Source: Tumebacillus_A lipolyticus
GTDB lineage: Bacteria; Bacillota; Bacilli; Tumebacillales; Tumebacillaceae
Direction: 5' to 3'
Length of the DNA: 64,000 nucleotides
NCBI RefSeq assembly: GCF_042682745.1
Contig: NZ_JBHUIO010000008.1
Coordinates: 270,977-334,976 of the forward strand
Below the pieces are notes generated by a model. It did no database searches. It was not told where the DNA came from and saw nothing but the letters and a program-made list of their open reading frames with translations. Position numbers and translations under genes: made by a program. How positions within the stretch are numbered: the first letter of the stretch is position 1; each line of letters opens with the position of its first letter. Shown here piece after piece: positions 8,228 to 18,503 of the stretch.

Positions 8228-8265
8228 GGAAGAGCACCTCCATCGGTGAGCGGAGGTGCTCTTCC
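8228..8265. repeat. Perfect 14-bp inverted repeat
   Basis: GGAAGAGCACCTCC and its exact complement flank a 10-base loop. No T run follows on either strand, so it is not a canonical terminator. It lies just before the relic CRISPR repeats. Confidence 0.6.
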
Positions 8266-8346
8266 AAAAGCTCGATCACAATTGTGGTAGCGATCAAGAG
8301 TTGCGAATTGAATGACCTGTAAGTTCACGGCTGAAATTGGAATCGA

Positions 8347-8583
8347 GTTTCAATCCTCATCCAACGCGGAGGCAGGATGCTAAGAACACTCTCATTCTAT
8401 TCGGGCAATCCGGCAACATGTTTCGATCTTCATGTTATATCCGTGGTTAGAGGCTAGCCGATTTTTGACATATCGACTTCCCTTGATCAAGTTTCAATCC
8501 TCATCCGGTACAATGGTTCGATGCTAGTGGGAGGTCGGCCAATTTGTTTCGATCCTCATCAAGTACATCTCTCAACGAGCGGC
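8347..8583 (-). CRISPR. Relic CRISPR array of four degenerate repeats
   Basis: Four repeat-like units start at 8347, 8420, 8491 and 8546. They keep the GTTTCAATCC-like start and mostly the GGATGCTAG-like end of the main array's 37-base repeat but differ strongly in the central stem. Spacings are 73, 71 and 55 bases, so the last spacer is shortened. Orientation is the same as in the main array (crRNA strand is minus). The first unit contains CCAACGCGGAGG, related to the CCAACACGAAGG core of the solitary repeats at 13833 and 21219. It looks like a decayed, inactive array. Confidence 0.75.
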
Positions 8584-8774
8584 AAGAGCTTGCCTCTTAG
8601 GTACCAATAGCGTTTCCACTAATAATAGCTATTCTCTCCCATCTAATCTCCTCCACAATCAATGAAAAACTATATCCATTATTGACACTATTGGGTTATG
8701 CGAGTGCCAATTTCTGATTGATGAAATATATTTTTCCGCATTAATAGAATATTTATTTCAATTACTTTCGTTTG

Positions 8775-8780
8775 TATAAT
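8775..8780 (+). promoter_or_regulatory. Candidate -10 box for the Avs-like gene
   Basis: Perfect TATAAT 54 bases before the start codon in an AT-rich region. The -35 position (TTTATT at 8752-8757, 17-base spacing) is weak, so this is tentative. Confidence 0.35.
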
Positions 8781-8833
8781 TTATTTTCGTATGAGATAAT
8801 CTCTAATAAGAGATTTACAGAAAGGGTGGTCTT

Positions 8834-11800
8834 ATGTCAACAGATGCAACTCCCGCATATCGAGGCTATCGTCTGCAAGCCCTGTATACCCTATATCGCA
8901 TATTGAATTGTCCGAAGGAATCAAAATTAGTCTATCATCCAGAAGGGAATGAAGATTTATTCGTTTATGACGAGTCCCTGAGCAATCAAGAAGTCGTACA
9001 AATAAAAGCCTACAGTGCCCCCCTTAGACTTTCCGATTTCGCGCCTAGCAAGCGGCTGTCCTTCTTTAACCGGATTACTCCGCAGCTCATTGCCAACCCC
9101 GATCTAAAAGTTAAGATATTCAGTTTTGGAGATTTTGGACCTGAGCTGCTCGGCGCCCTCACGAACAACATGAAACTCCGTAACACCATAGCGAAAAAAA
9201 TAAGCAAACATAAATTTGTAACTGAAGAGAATGCCCGTTTCATGCTTTCCAAGGTTAAACCAGAGCAAAGAGAAGAGCGCGCGATTCTCGAAGATGTTTT
9301 TAATAAACTCGGGCAAGCAATGACCGGTGTTGACCCGGAACGAGCGTTTGAATTGCTTAACTTCTGGCTGTATCTTTGTGCGGAGCATAAGAAATCGATA
9401 ACTCGAGAAGACGTAATAGAGAAGATTAACAGCGTGGGTCGGTTTCTTTCAGAGCGGGCTGCTCAATATCAAGAATGGAATACTGTCATTGTTCCGATTG
9501 AAGACATCGACATTGACGAACGATGGCAAGCAGAGCTATCAAATGAGTTCTATCAAGGGGTCTCGACACGCTACGAGCACATCTTAGCCAATCTTGATAT
9601 CGCTCGATCTGAGAAATTAAAACAGATATCAGAAAAGCTCGATCTAAAACGCGTAGTAATCATTCACGGTGCTTCCGGACAAGGCAAGACAACTCTAGCC
9701 TATCGCTTCATAAAAGATTATTTGCCTAAAGAGTGGCGTTTTCGCGTCCAGAACGTTGAGAATAAAAAACATGCTCTAAGTCTCGCTACGGCTCTTACAG
9801 GTCATGCAAACGCAATGGGTATTCCACTAATTGTTTATTTGGATGTATCACCGAGTGATAACGAGTGGGTCGAACTGGTCAAACAACTGTCGGCACATCC
9901 CCATATTCGTGTACTAGTGACGGTAAGGGAGGAAGATTGGAAAAGAGCTAGCGTGACTGGGTACGAGTTTTCATTTTCAGAAATTGAACTCGTTCTTTCT
10001 AAAGACGAGGCTCAAGGTCTTTACGATTCGTTCGTGGAGAAAAAAGGAGAATCCCCGTTTCTAAACTATGAGGAAGCATGGCAGCGTTTTGGCGGAGAAG
10101 GTCCATTATTGGAGTTTGTTTACTTGATTACTCAAGGGACAACACTTCGTGAACGCCTCGAAAAACAAATCATGTTTCTAGTAAAGGAAGCCGAGAATGG
10201 TGATATTAGTTCCTCTACTCTCCAATTGCTGCTTCTAGTGGCCGTTGCTTCCGCATATGAGTCGCGCATTGAGGTGCGACCGCTTATCAAGCATCTCGGG
10301 ATTTCGATTCCAGGAGCAGTATTCCGTCGTCTCGAACAAGAATATTTGATCCGTATTTCAAATCAATCCACGCTCGTCCAAGGCCTGCATCCAATCCGTT
10401 CAGAAATCTTAGTAGAGCTGTTAAGCACAGTTCTGTTTGAATCATGGCTTGAGACCGTTCAGTCATGCTTCCCATTGATTTTTGAAGAGGATGTAGAGGG
10501 CTTCTTAATGCGGTCCTTCTCTCGAAGGCAAGAAGAGACTGAGAAGTTATTGGAGACTCTCTCTACCTACTCTCCTCAAAGCTGGGCGGCCTATGCAGGT
10601 GTAACTCGAGCTCTGATCTGGCTTGGACTCGCTCGATACATAGAAGAGAACGAATCATTATTAAATGACGCCTTCGCAAGAGTAGGAAGTGGTTTTACTC
10701 TAGTCATAGACATCGACGTAACCAATATTCTTGAAGGGTATTCTGAATCATTTTTGAACTACTTTAAAGATCACATACCTGAAAGCGGGTTCGATGAACT
10801 ACGTGATCTAAGGGCACGCCAGACGGATAAGGATCGAGTATTCCGATTTGCAAAAGATTGGTTAATTACTCGCACCTCACTTCCTACAGCGCCGAAGAAA
10901 GAAGAAGACTGGATTGGAGTTGCTTACTGTGGTTTCTGGCTTGGGAGATTCCAGGAGACATGCCAAATAACGAACATCTTTACATTAGAATTATTCGACC
11001 AAGCACTTAGTGTGTTATCCACCGAGACCCTATCTAACTTCATGTATGGTGTACACACAGCCCGACCAGAGGTCTTCATAAAATGGTTTGACCTGAAACG
11101 TAACCTATTAGTCGAAAAATACTGTGAAGAGACACTCACATTCCGTCTGCAAGATGACAAAGTTACAATTACACCACACTTTGTAATTAATGCTGAGTCA
11201 TCACCTAAAAATAAACTGGCGACTGGATATGCGGACTTCAATAAGGAAGATCATATACATAATGAAACAATGTCGAGACTTCATTTACTTCGACGGATGT
11301 TTCCTCACCGTGAACAGTACGCTTCTAAAGGATACGGGCATCGATGGGTTAACCTATCTACTGAGTACAATTTTGATCCAACTGAGAAAAACATCCGGCA
11401 TGATCGATTTGGGAATGAATGGATGACGAACATAAACGCCACCTTCCGCAGGCTCATCGAAAAGAAATTCCGTACGCAAACGTGGCAAGAATATGCCGAC
11501 CAAGTCATTGCCTTTCGAAAGTCTATCGCTTCCCAATGCAGAGAATTAGAGGACGCACTTCAAGAATACTATAAGAAAAGAGAACCTAACGCCTTACTTG
11601 ATCGATTGGACATAAACAAACTCGACGAGGTGAGAACCTCCTTTAGCCATACCCCCTCCTTCCCGTTAGTAGCAGTCGACGAATGGGGGCTCGCAGGAGA
11701 AGTTCCTGCCAACTCCGACAACAATCAATTTGGATACAGCTTGAAGCAAAAAATGCTTGCAAACGAAAAGTATATCCCCTATCGAAAGTATTTTGCAGAT

Positions 11801-13015
11801 TATTCCGGAGCATTTTCCAATTTTTTCAGTCAATGTCATCATGTCCTCGCTGTTAATTCCGCGATTGGTCAAGGTAAGAACAAAGACCAAGTTCGGCGTT
11901 TTGCTTTGCAAAACGGAATACGTACTGATCTGGATCACATATCCATGGCTAACTTAGCAGCTGCTTGTAAAGTTCTCTTCAGCTTGCAAAGGGAGTTCAG
12001 AATGCATTTTGAGCATCTTGTGGACGAACAGACTCTGCAAAGTCTTGAACACCAAGAAAAGCGAATACTGACTCGATTCGCTCCCATTTGGTATTTCTTT
12101 GCTTTTCAACCGGAACAAACGGAAAAGAACGCTTCCCAAGTGTTTGCTTCCGTCTTTGAACGCACGAAAAGTAATTTCATCAAACAGCTAAGCAAAGAAC
12201 TTCGTTTTAACTCCGACATCACCCGAAAACTATCTGTCCTTGTAAAAGAAGTCTCTTTCAAAGGTGAAAACGCGGTCTGTATAGCAGTTGACCATCAGGA
12301 CGTCCCTATCGATCAAGATATGCTCAGACCTGTGTACATTACGATTTGTAACGTTCTATCTCAATCAAGTGATAAACGAATACAACAGTTCGTACTGGAC
12401 ATGCATTGGTCTTACATTGTCGTAGTACCTTTGTTGGAAGGCAAGAAAATAAACAATGCCGTTTGGGAAATCAATCTGCTGTCACATCTCTTAGATACAG
12501 ATCGTACACCAAGTTGGTGGAATCTCTTCCCCATCGAGGTTTCAGAGGAATGGTTGGCAACTCTCAAACTTCATATGTGGCACCACCCTCGTCTTGACAT
12601 TGTCTATGATATGACGAAGGAGATCGTCAATGTCATGAGCCATTTAAATCATCTTTATGATGTCATGTCTATGTCTAAAATAGATGAAGAAAGAGAGGGT
12701 GCATACCGCCGGTATATAGAGAGTGTGGTACATCTTATTGAGCAATCAAATAAGAAAGTCCTCTCATCCATATTGAGAGTATCCAAAGTTCTAACGGAAC
12801 GCAATGGTCTACTCGTTTCAAATCAGTCAAGAGCCGTACTTGAACTCACAAACTCTTTGATAGATACCTTGCAATACACGGAAGACATCCCTGTAGAGCA
12901 GCACACGCTTGAAATTTGGCTTGAATCCATCGAACAAGCCTTCGAGCTGGCAGGTCTGTTGTCGATGCACTGGACCCTTTATGTGATGCAAGAAGAGCAA
13001 AAAACCCATCTATAG
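8834..13015 (+). CDS. Avs-like antiviral STAND NTPase with N-terminal nuclease-like domain
   Basis: 1393 residues; ATG preceded by AAAGGGTGG. Residues 1-140 look like a Cap4/DUF4297-type restriction-nuclease fold: AYRGYRLQALYTLYRIL, then acidic E37-x2-E40-D41 and QIK (Q56, K58), a pattern of PD-(D/E)xK enzymes. A P-loop GASGQGKT sits at residues 279-286, a Walker B-like IVYLD at 333-337, and RVLVTVREEDW at 359-369, typical of STAND ATPases. The remaining 900 residues are mostly helical without simple repeats, as in the ligand-sensing half of Avs proteins. Avs proteins recognise phage proteins and then cut DNA. Its position between a relic and an active-looking CRISPR array supports a defence role. 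AT-rich codon use sets it apart from the housekeeping genes and suggests acquisition. Family assignment is by architecture only. Confidence 0.7.
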   Translation: MSTDATPAYRGYRLQALYTLYRILNCPKESKLVYHPEGNEDLFVYDESLSNQEVVQIKAYSAPLRLSDFAPSKRLSFFNRITPQLIANPDLKVKIFSFGDFGPELLGALTNNMKLRNTIAKKISKHKFVTEENARFMLSKVKPEQREERAILEDVFNKLGQAMTGVDPERAFELLNFWLYLCAEHKKSITREDVIEKINSVGRFLSERAAQYQEWNTVIVPIEDIDIDERWQAELSNEFYQGVSTRYEHILANLDIARSEKLKQISEKLDLKRVVIIHGASGQGKTTLAYRFIKDYLPKEWRFRVQNVENKKHALSLATALTGHANAMGIPLIVYLDVSPSDNEWVELVKQLSAHPHIRVLVTVREEDWKRASVTGYEFSFSEIELVLSKDEAQGLYDSFVEKKGESPFLNYEEAWQRFGGEGPLLEFVYLITQGTTLRERLEKQIMFLVKEAENGDISSSTLQLLLLVAVASAYESRIEVRPLIKHLGISIPGAVFRRLEQEYLIRISNQSTLVQGLHPIRSEILVELLSTVLFESWLETVQSCFPLIFEEDVEGFLMRSFSRRQEETEKLLETLSTYSPQSWAAYAGVTRALIWLGLARYIEENESLLNDAFARVGSGFTLVIDIDVTNILEGYSESFLNYFKDHIPESGFDELRDLRARQTDKDRVFRFAKDWLITRTSLPTAPKKEEDWIGVAYCGFWLGRFQETCQITNIFTLELFDQALSVLSTETLSNFMYGVHTARPEVFIKWFDLKRNLLVEKYCEETLTFRLQDDKVTITPHFVINAESSPKNKLATGYADFNKEDHIHNETMSRLHLLRRMFPHREQYASKGYGHRWVNLSTEYNFDPTEKNIRHDRFGNEWMTNINATFRRLIEKKFRTQTWQEYADQVIAFRKSIASQCRELEDALQEYYKKREPNALLDRLDINKLDEVRTSFSHTPSFPLVAVDEWGLAGEVPANSDNNQFGYSLKQKMLANEKYIPYRKYFADYSGAFSNFFSQCHHVLAVNSAIGQGKNKDQVRRFALQNGIRTDLDHISMANLAAACKVLFSLQREFRMHFEHLVDEQTLQSLEHQEKRILTRFAPIWYFFAFQPEQTEKNASQVFASVFERTKSNFIKQLSKELRFNSDITRKLSVLVKEVSFKGENAVCIAVDHQDVPIDQDMLRPVYITICNVLSQSSDKRIQQFVLDMHWSYIVVVPLLEGKKINNAVWEINLLSHLLDTDRTPSWWNLFPIEVSEEWLATLKLHMWHHPRLDIVYDMTKEIVNVMSHLNHLYDVMSMSKIDEEREGAYRRYIESVVHLIEQSNKKVLSSILRVSKVLTERNGLLVSNQSRAVLELTNSLIDTLQYTEDIPVEQHTLEIWLESIEQAFELAGLLSMHWTLYVMQEEQKTHL

Positions 13016-13037
13016 ATGCCTGCTTTCAGATCATCGC

Positions 13038-13070
13038 GAAACCCACGTAAAAAACGAGGGTTTCTTTTTT
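13038..13070 (+). terminator. Terminator of the Avs-like gene
   Basis: Stem GAAACCC / GGGTTTC with a 13-base loop followed by six T, 22 bases after the stop codon. Confidence 0.85.
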
Positions 13071-13198
13071 ATTGCATTCACATATTGTGTTACTACCACC
13101 TTATGCTGACTGAAAATTGACCGAGCCTAATGTCCTTAATGGTGAAGGATAAAATGGCCGAGTGCTCATAGCGAATCATGAAATGGAAAACGGGAGAA

Positions 13199-13797
13199 TC
13201 AAGTCAATTCTCCTGCGGTCACCCGTATTACCAAGTGGTCGTCAATGATCTGGTACTTGTTCAACGCGCCAAAAATCAAACTATGTATTATCGCATTATT
13301 CACCAAGCGGACTGCACCTCTTGAATAACGGTAGATTTCATCGACCTCACCGTCCGAGAAATTATCTCGACTGACGCTGGCATATTCCAAATGACGATCC
13401 ATGTACGCCCCAACTTGTGCGCGGTCGTAGTGTACCAGTTTGCATTGCAGATCAATCCTTCGCCGAAACGGCATGAACATCTGTAATTGAAGGCGATCCC
13501 ACAGTTCATTTTGTCCGACAAGGATCAGTGCCATCGGGCTATGGGCATCCATTTTGAAGTTGAGCAAAAACCTTACTTCTTCGAACATTTCTTTGTCCAA
13601 TAAATGCGCTCCATCGACACAAGCAATGAACTCCTCGCATCAGTTTAATCTCCCAATGCTGTTGCCGCTTGCTGTCTCATCAATAATACTTCGCTTCACC
13701 CCTCAATTGTTCGAGCAATCCCTTGTAAAAATGGCGAGGCCTTAGCTTCGAATCGGATAGATTCAGCAATTTATTTATATCTCGATGTTTCCATTTC
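13199..13797 (-). pseudogene. Broken ExeA/TniB-like AAA+ transposition helper ATPase
   Basis: The last 133 codons (13600-13199) are intact and read EEVRFLLNFKMDAHSPMALI, then LVGQNELWDRL and RRRIDLQC, the C-terminal half of the ExeA-type AAA+ ATPase that accompanies DDE transposases. In-frame upstream codons give a degenerate Walker B (IACVDGAHLLD) before a stop near 13640. Further upstream in another frame (about 13797-13680) the DNA reads SDSKLRPRHFYKGLLEQLRG, the preceding part of the same family, ending in two stops. The Walker A region and the partner transposase are missing. This is a remnant of a mobile element lying between the Avs-like gene and the CRISPR array. Confidence 0.7.
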
Positions 13798-13832
13798 ATC
13801 TGCGAGCCGGGATGCATTTGCTTATCTTCTTT

Positions 13833-16800
13833 ATTTCAATCCTCACCCAACACGAAGGTTAGATGTTTGGATCTTCCGAATGTATGTCCCAGTGTTTCAG
13901 TAGAGTTTCAACCCTCATCTAGTCCTTAGACTAGATGCTAGTTCACGGTTTGAGCAATCGCGACTCCGAGAGCGGCGATTCAATCCTCATTCAATCCTCA
14001 TTCAATCCTCATTCAATCCTCATTCAATCCTCATTCAATCCTCATTCAATCCTCATTCAATCCTCATTCAATCCTCATTCAATCCTCATTCAATCCTCAT
14101 TCAATCCTCATCCAATCCTTTGACTGGATGCTAGTCTGGCGGGAAACGGCGGACGTCTTGAGAGATCGTTTCAATCCGCATCCAGTCTTTAGACTGGATG
14201 TTACCGAATAGATAAAGAATCCTCAAAGATCCTGACAAGTTTCAATCCGCATCCAGTCCTTAGACTGGATGCTACAAGGTTCAGTCCGGTTGTCTCTCCT
14301 AATGTTACGTTTCAATCCTCATCCAGTACTTAGACTGGATGCTAGGTCTGCGGGTCGAGCGATCTGGATCGGGTGCCTTTCTGTTTCAATCCTCATCCAG
14401 TACTTAGACTGGATGCTAGAGGACAACGCGGCATCACCACCACGTAAGACACTTTGCGTTTCAATCCTCATCCAGTACTTAGACTGGATGCTAGTCGGGT
14501 GATCCGGATCAGCGGCGCGCATGAACAAGTTTCAATCCTCATCCAGTACTTAGACTGGATGCTAGACAAGCATCCGCTCGGCGGCGCGCCGGGCAAGAAG
14601 GTTTCAATCCTCATCCAGTACTTAGACTGGATGCTAGTGTAGCTGCTTACCCGATACACCGGGACGAGACCGTTTCAATCCTCATCCAGTCTTTAGACTG
14701 GATGCTAGCTCCAACTTGCTGTATCTTTTTGTTTCACGCGCTGTTTCAATCCTCATCCAGTCTTTAGACTGGATGCTAGACCTCAGACGCGTTTTACTTG
14801 CACCGCTTGTAAAACGTTTCAATCCTCATCCAGTCTTTAGACTGGATGCTAGATGCAGACCGCGGCCGTTCACCGCATGCATCGAGAGTTTCAATCCTCA
14901 TCCAGTCTTTAGACTGGATGCTAGACGAGTCCAAGGGCTTGTACTGCGAGCAGGCGGCGGTTTCAATCCTCATCCAGTCTTTAGACTGGATGCTAGAGGG
15001 CGCCGTCGGTGAGCGAGCCGCTCAGGAAGAAGTTTCAATCCTCATCCAGTCTTTAGACTGGATGCTAGGCTAGAGTTTCACAATGCGTTTCGACGCTCGT
15101 CTCGGGATGTTTCAATCCTCATCCAGTCTTTAGACTGGATGCTAGAGGGTAACACTGTGCGGCTCCACACGCTTCAAGTACGTTTCAATCCTCATCCAGT
15201 CTTTAGACTGGATGCTAGAAACCGCAAGCTGGCGGGGGAAAGTAACACGTTACAGGTTTCAATCCTCATCCAGTCTTTAGACTGGATGCTAGTCGATCTG
15301 CCTCCTCTTTCTTACTAAGGCTGTAGGTTTCAATCCTCATCCAGTCTTTAGACTGGATGCTAGCTTTTGCAATGCTCGAGCATCGCTAATCTTCATTGTT
15401 TCAATCCTCATCCAGTCTTTAGACTGGATGCTAGAGACGATTGCCTGCAACATCGCTGAGGATGACAAGTCGTTTCAATCCTCATCCAGTCTTTAGACTG
15501 GATGCTAGTATCCGACGATGGAGTTTGAGTTTTCTTGGGCTGATGTTTCAATCCTCATCCAGTCTTTAGACTGGATGCTAGTTCCGAGATCGATCACTTC
15601 TTTCGGATTATCTTTAGTTTCAATCCTCATCCAGTCTTTAGACTGGATGCTAGATGCAGGCCTATTCAACTTTGCTGGCAAGCCGACGTGTTTCAATCCT
15701 CATCCAGTCTTTAGACTGGATGCTAGGTTCGACCCCCTTCCCGATCACCTCAGATAACGGGTTTCAATCCTCATCCAGTCTTTAGACTGGATGCTAGTCT
15801 GCACACGCCACCAGCTCCCCCTGCATCAAGCGTTTCAATCCTCATCCAGTCTTTAGACTGGATGCTAGGATCGGGCGCACGCCCCAAACACAGAACGGAA
15901 TTGTTTCAATCCTCATCCAGTCTTTAGACTGGATGCTAGAGTCCTTGCACCCACGGCACTTGGTTCCGCAGTCCGCCGCGTGTTTCAATCCTCATCCAGT
16001 CTTTAGACTGGATGCTAGACCTTGCTCCTTTTTCAACTGCCAGCACTTTGCGCGTTTCAATCCTCATCCAGTCTTTAGACTGGATGCTAGAGTTTCAGGA
16101 CGTGGTGGACTTGGGGGAGTTTGGTGTTTCAATCCTCATCCAGTCTTTAGACTGGATGCTAGAAATCGATGATCCCACCGATGACGGTCAATACGCCAGT
16201 TTCAATCCTCATCCAGTCTTTAGACTGGATGCTAGTCGCCCTGTACCGTGGTGTAAGTCTTGGTCAATACGTTTCAATCCTCATCCAGTCTTTAGACTGG
16301 ATGCTAGTTGTCCGTTATCGCGATCGCAAGGCGGCTAGGAAATGTTTCAATCCTCATCCAGTCTTTAGACTGGATGCTAGTCGCATCCCTGCTCATACAA
16401 CTCCTCCAGCTGCACCGAGTTTCAATCCTCATCCAGTCTTTAGACTGGATGCTAGTCTTCTGCGCCGCCTCCTCGATCGAGTAGCCTGCCTGTTTCAATC
16501 CTCATCCAGTCTTTAGACTGGATGCTAGGGTGCAGCAGCGAAGATTGGTTTATAGACCGATTCGTTTCAATCCTCATCCAGTCTTTAGACTGGATGCTAG
16601 GGAGGTGAAATTTCCCTTTAAAGAGGTGTCAAATGTTTCAATCCTCATCCAGTCTTTAGACTGGATGCTAGAGCACTCCGGCGTCGTGCAGATCGCACCA
16701 TTCGAGTTTCAATCCTCATCCAGTCTTTAGACTGGATGCTAGCGGTCGACATCGCTTGTCGCAGCAGGCGCTCGATGTTTCAATCCTCATCCAGTCTTTA

Positions 16801-17972
16801 GACTGGATGCTAGTCTCGCTCACCCCGCTTAGTAGATTCGCACGGGCAGTTTCAATCCTCATCCAGTCTTTAGACTGGATGCTAGACACCCGCCATTTTC
16901 AATTGTCGCTTATAGAAAGCTGTTTCAATCCTCATCCAGTCTTTAGACTGGATGCTAGCTCGTAGAGATGAGCGAGGCGTCCGCGCGGGGGACTAGCGTT
17001 TCAATCCTCATCCAGTCTTTAGACTGGATGCTAGTGGTACACTTAATAACTGTTGTCACGCTGTTAACTTGTTTCAATCCTCATCCAGTCTTTAGACTGG
17101 ATGCTAGGACAGAAACTGTGCTATTATTACTTTGTAAACACGTTTCAATCCTCATCCAGTCTTTAGACTGGATGCTAGATAAAGCCGGTCGCTGACTGCG
17201 ATGCTCATAATCTCGTTTCAATCCTCATCCAGTCTTTAGACTGGATGCTAGAAAGCGGTAAACGCTTGGGATGCGATCGTCATCTGGTTTCAATCCTCAT
17301 CCAGTCTTTAGACTGGATGCTAGCGCCCCCGCAGGGTGGGGGAGGACTCCCGCAAGAGTTTCAATCCTCATCCAGTCTTTAGACTGGATGCTAGGATTGC
17401 AGCTCATGCTGCTGTCGAGGAACTTTTCTTGTTTCAATCCTCATCCAGTCTTTAGACTGGATGCTAGTTCTTCTTCAAGCAGTGGGGCGAATGGGATGAC
17501 AGTTTCAATCCTCATCCAGTCTTTAGACTGGATGCTAGGTCGAGCTCCCGATCTTGGGCGGGTGCGATGAGGCGTTTCAATCCTCATCCAGTCTTTAGAC
17601 TGGATGCTAGAAGATCGACCTTGTTGTTCTCCGCAAACCGCTGATAGTTTCAATCCTCATCCAGTCTTTAGACTGGATGCTAGATCTCGGCGATCTCCAC
17701 TTGCAAGGCTAATACCGTTTCAATCCTCATCCAGTCTTTAGACTGGATGCTAGTATCCATCTTCGTTCCGAGCTCGACCACTTTGGTCAGTTTCAATCCT
17801 CATCCAGTCTTTAGACTGGATGCTAGACAATTGACTTGAACAGATCTGCTTCCGCGCGTCGTGTTTCAATCCTCATCCAGTCTTTAGACTGGATGCTAGA
17901 ACCCACAGCACCTCTTTCCCCAAAAATGTCGATAGGTTTCAATCCTCATCCAGTCTTTAGACTGGATGCTAG
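13833..17972 (-). CRISPR. CRISPR array: 53 conserved plus 3 degenerate 37-base repeats
   Basis: Repeats read GTTTCAATCCTCATCCAGTC...GGATGCTAG on the plus strand. They start every 70-79 bases from 14168 to 17936; spacers are unique, 33-42 bases. On the minus strand each repeat ends in ATTGAAAC, the crRNA 5' tag of type I/III systems, and has a central palindrome CCAGTC...GACTGG, so transcription is inferred to run right to left. Repeats from 14672 to 17936 (46 units) are uniform; 14309-14601 (5 units) share GTACTTAGAC; 14168 and 14239 have CCGCATCC. At the left end units at 13833, 13905 and 13977 are degenerate, as expected for the oldest end. No cas gene is in the window, so the machinery must act from elsewhere. 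Confidence 0.97.
13977..14134. repeat. 11-bp tandem expansion inside a CRISPR repeat
   Basis: This unit begins like a repeat (GATTCAATCC) and ends like one (GACTGGATGCTAG) but is 158 bases long, exactly 37 + 121. The extra length is 11 additional head-to-tail copies of the 11-mer TTCAATCCTCA, giving 12 perfect or near-perfect copies in total. The spacing to the neighbouring repeat on the left is normal (72 bases). Confidence 0.95.
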
Positions 17973-18230
17973 GGCTCGCGAAATTGGCCTTGTGGTGACG
18001 GGCTTTTCAGTACCATTTGCGCGAACCTCCGTTTCATGTGTCATTCTCCTCTCACAGTTGCAGGCTGATCTTCCCACAAACCCTTGTGGGACAAAGCTTC
18101 AAGGACGATCGCGAACCCCTTGGGGTTTTCGCCCCCACATGGGGTTCGCGCAAAACGCGGCTTTTCCACCTAAAGTCTGCCGCAACGTCATCCAAGTCTC
18201 CTCACTCATCCCGCACTTCATACATCTCCC
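17973..18230 (-). promoter_or_regulatory. Presumed CRISPR leader with nested inverted repeats
   Basis: The array is inferred to be transcribed leftwards, so the leader should lie right of its last repeat. This segment has no gene and carries TTTGCGCGAACC at 18016-18027 and its exact complement GGTTCGCGCAAA at 18143-18154, plus CGCGAACCCC / GGGGTTCGCG arms around 18114-18150 and a short CCCACAAA...TTGTGGG hairpin near 18075-18091. Such GGTTCGCGCAAA-type motifs would be suitable for integration or promoter function. Overlapping open frames look random. The exact leader boundary and promoter are not resolved. Confidence 0.55.
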
Positions 18231-18388
18231 ATAAGGAGATGAACAATTCAATGGCTCTTCCACAATCGGAACGTTCCAAAAATAACAGATCTTCCCTATC
18301 CCCTACTGTATTCTTCGCCGACCTCCCAACCACCTTCGCCACGCGCAAACCGAATCGACTTGCCCCCCTCCCCCTGCTCAAACCACAC

Positions 18389-18427
18389 AAAAAAAGAGCG
18401 CCTACACCGAACCTCCGCGTAGGCACC
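18389..18427 (-). terminator. Terminator of the yuaF-floT operon
   Basis: Minus-strand stem GTGCCTAC / GTAGGCGC with one mismatch, followed by TCTTTTTTT, about 77 bases past the floT stop. Confidence 0.8.
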
Positions 18428-18503
18428 CTTCCAACCCTATGTTCAAGAGAACACCTCAGAGCAAACTCTCCGCCCCTTCAGCTTCTCCCTCATTCACATC
18501 AGA

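Noticed and set aside
13935..17970. Many open frames reading FNPHPVFRLDA / SILIQSLDWML repeats
   Set aside because: These are translations of the CRISPR repeats; no start sites and broken in every spacer frame.
8834..18230. Search for cas genes near the array
   Set aside because: None of the open frames shows Cas motifs; the only large gene is the STAND protein, which is not a Cas protein.
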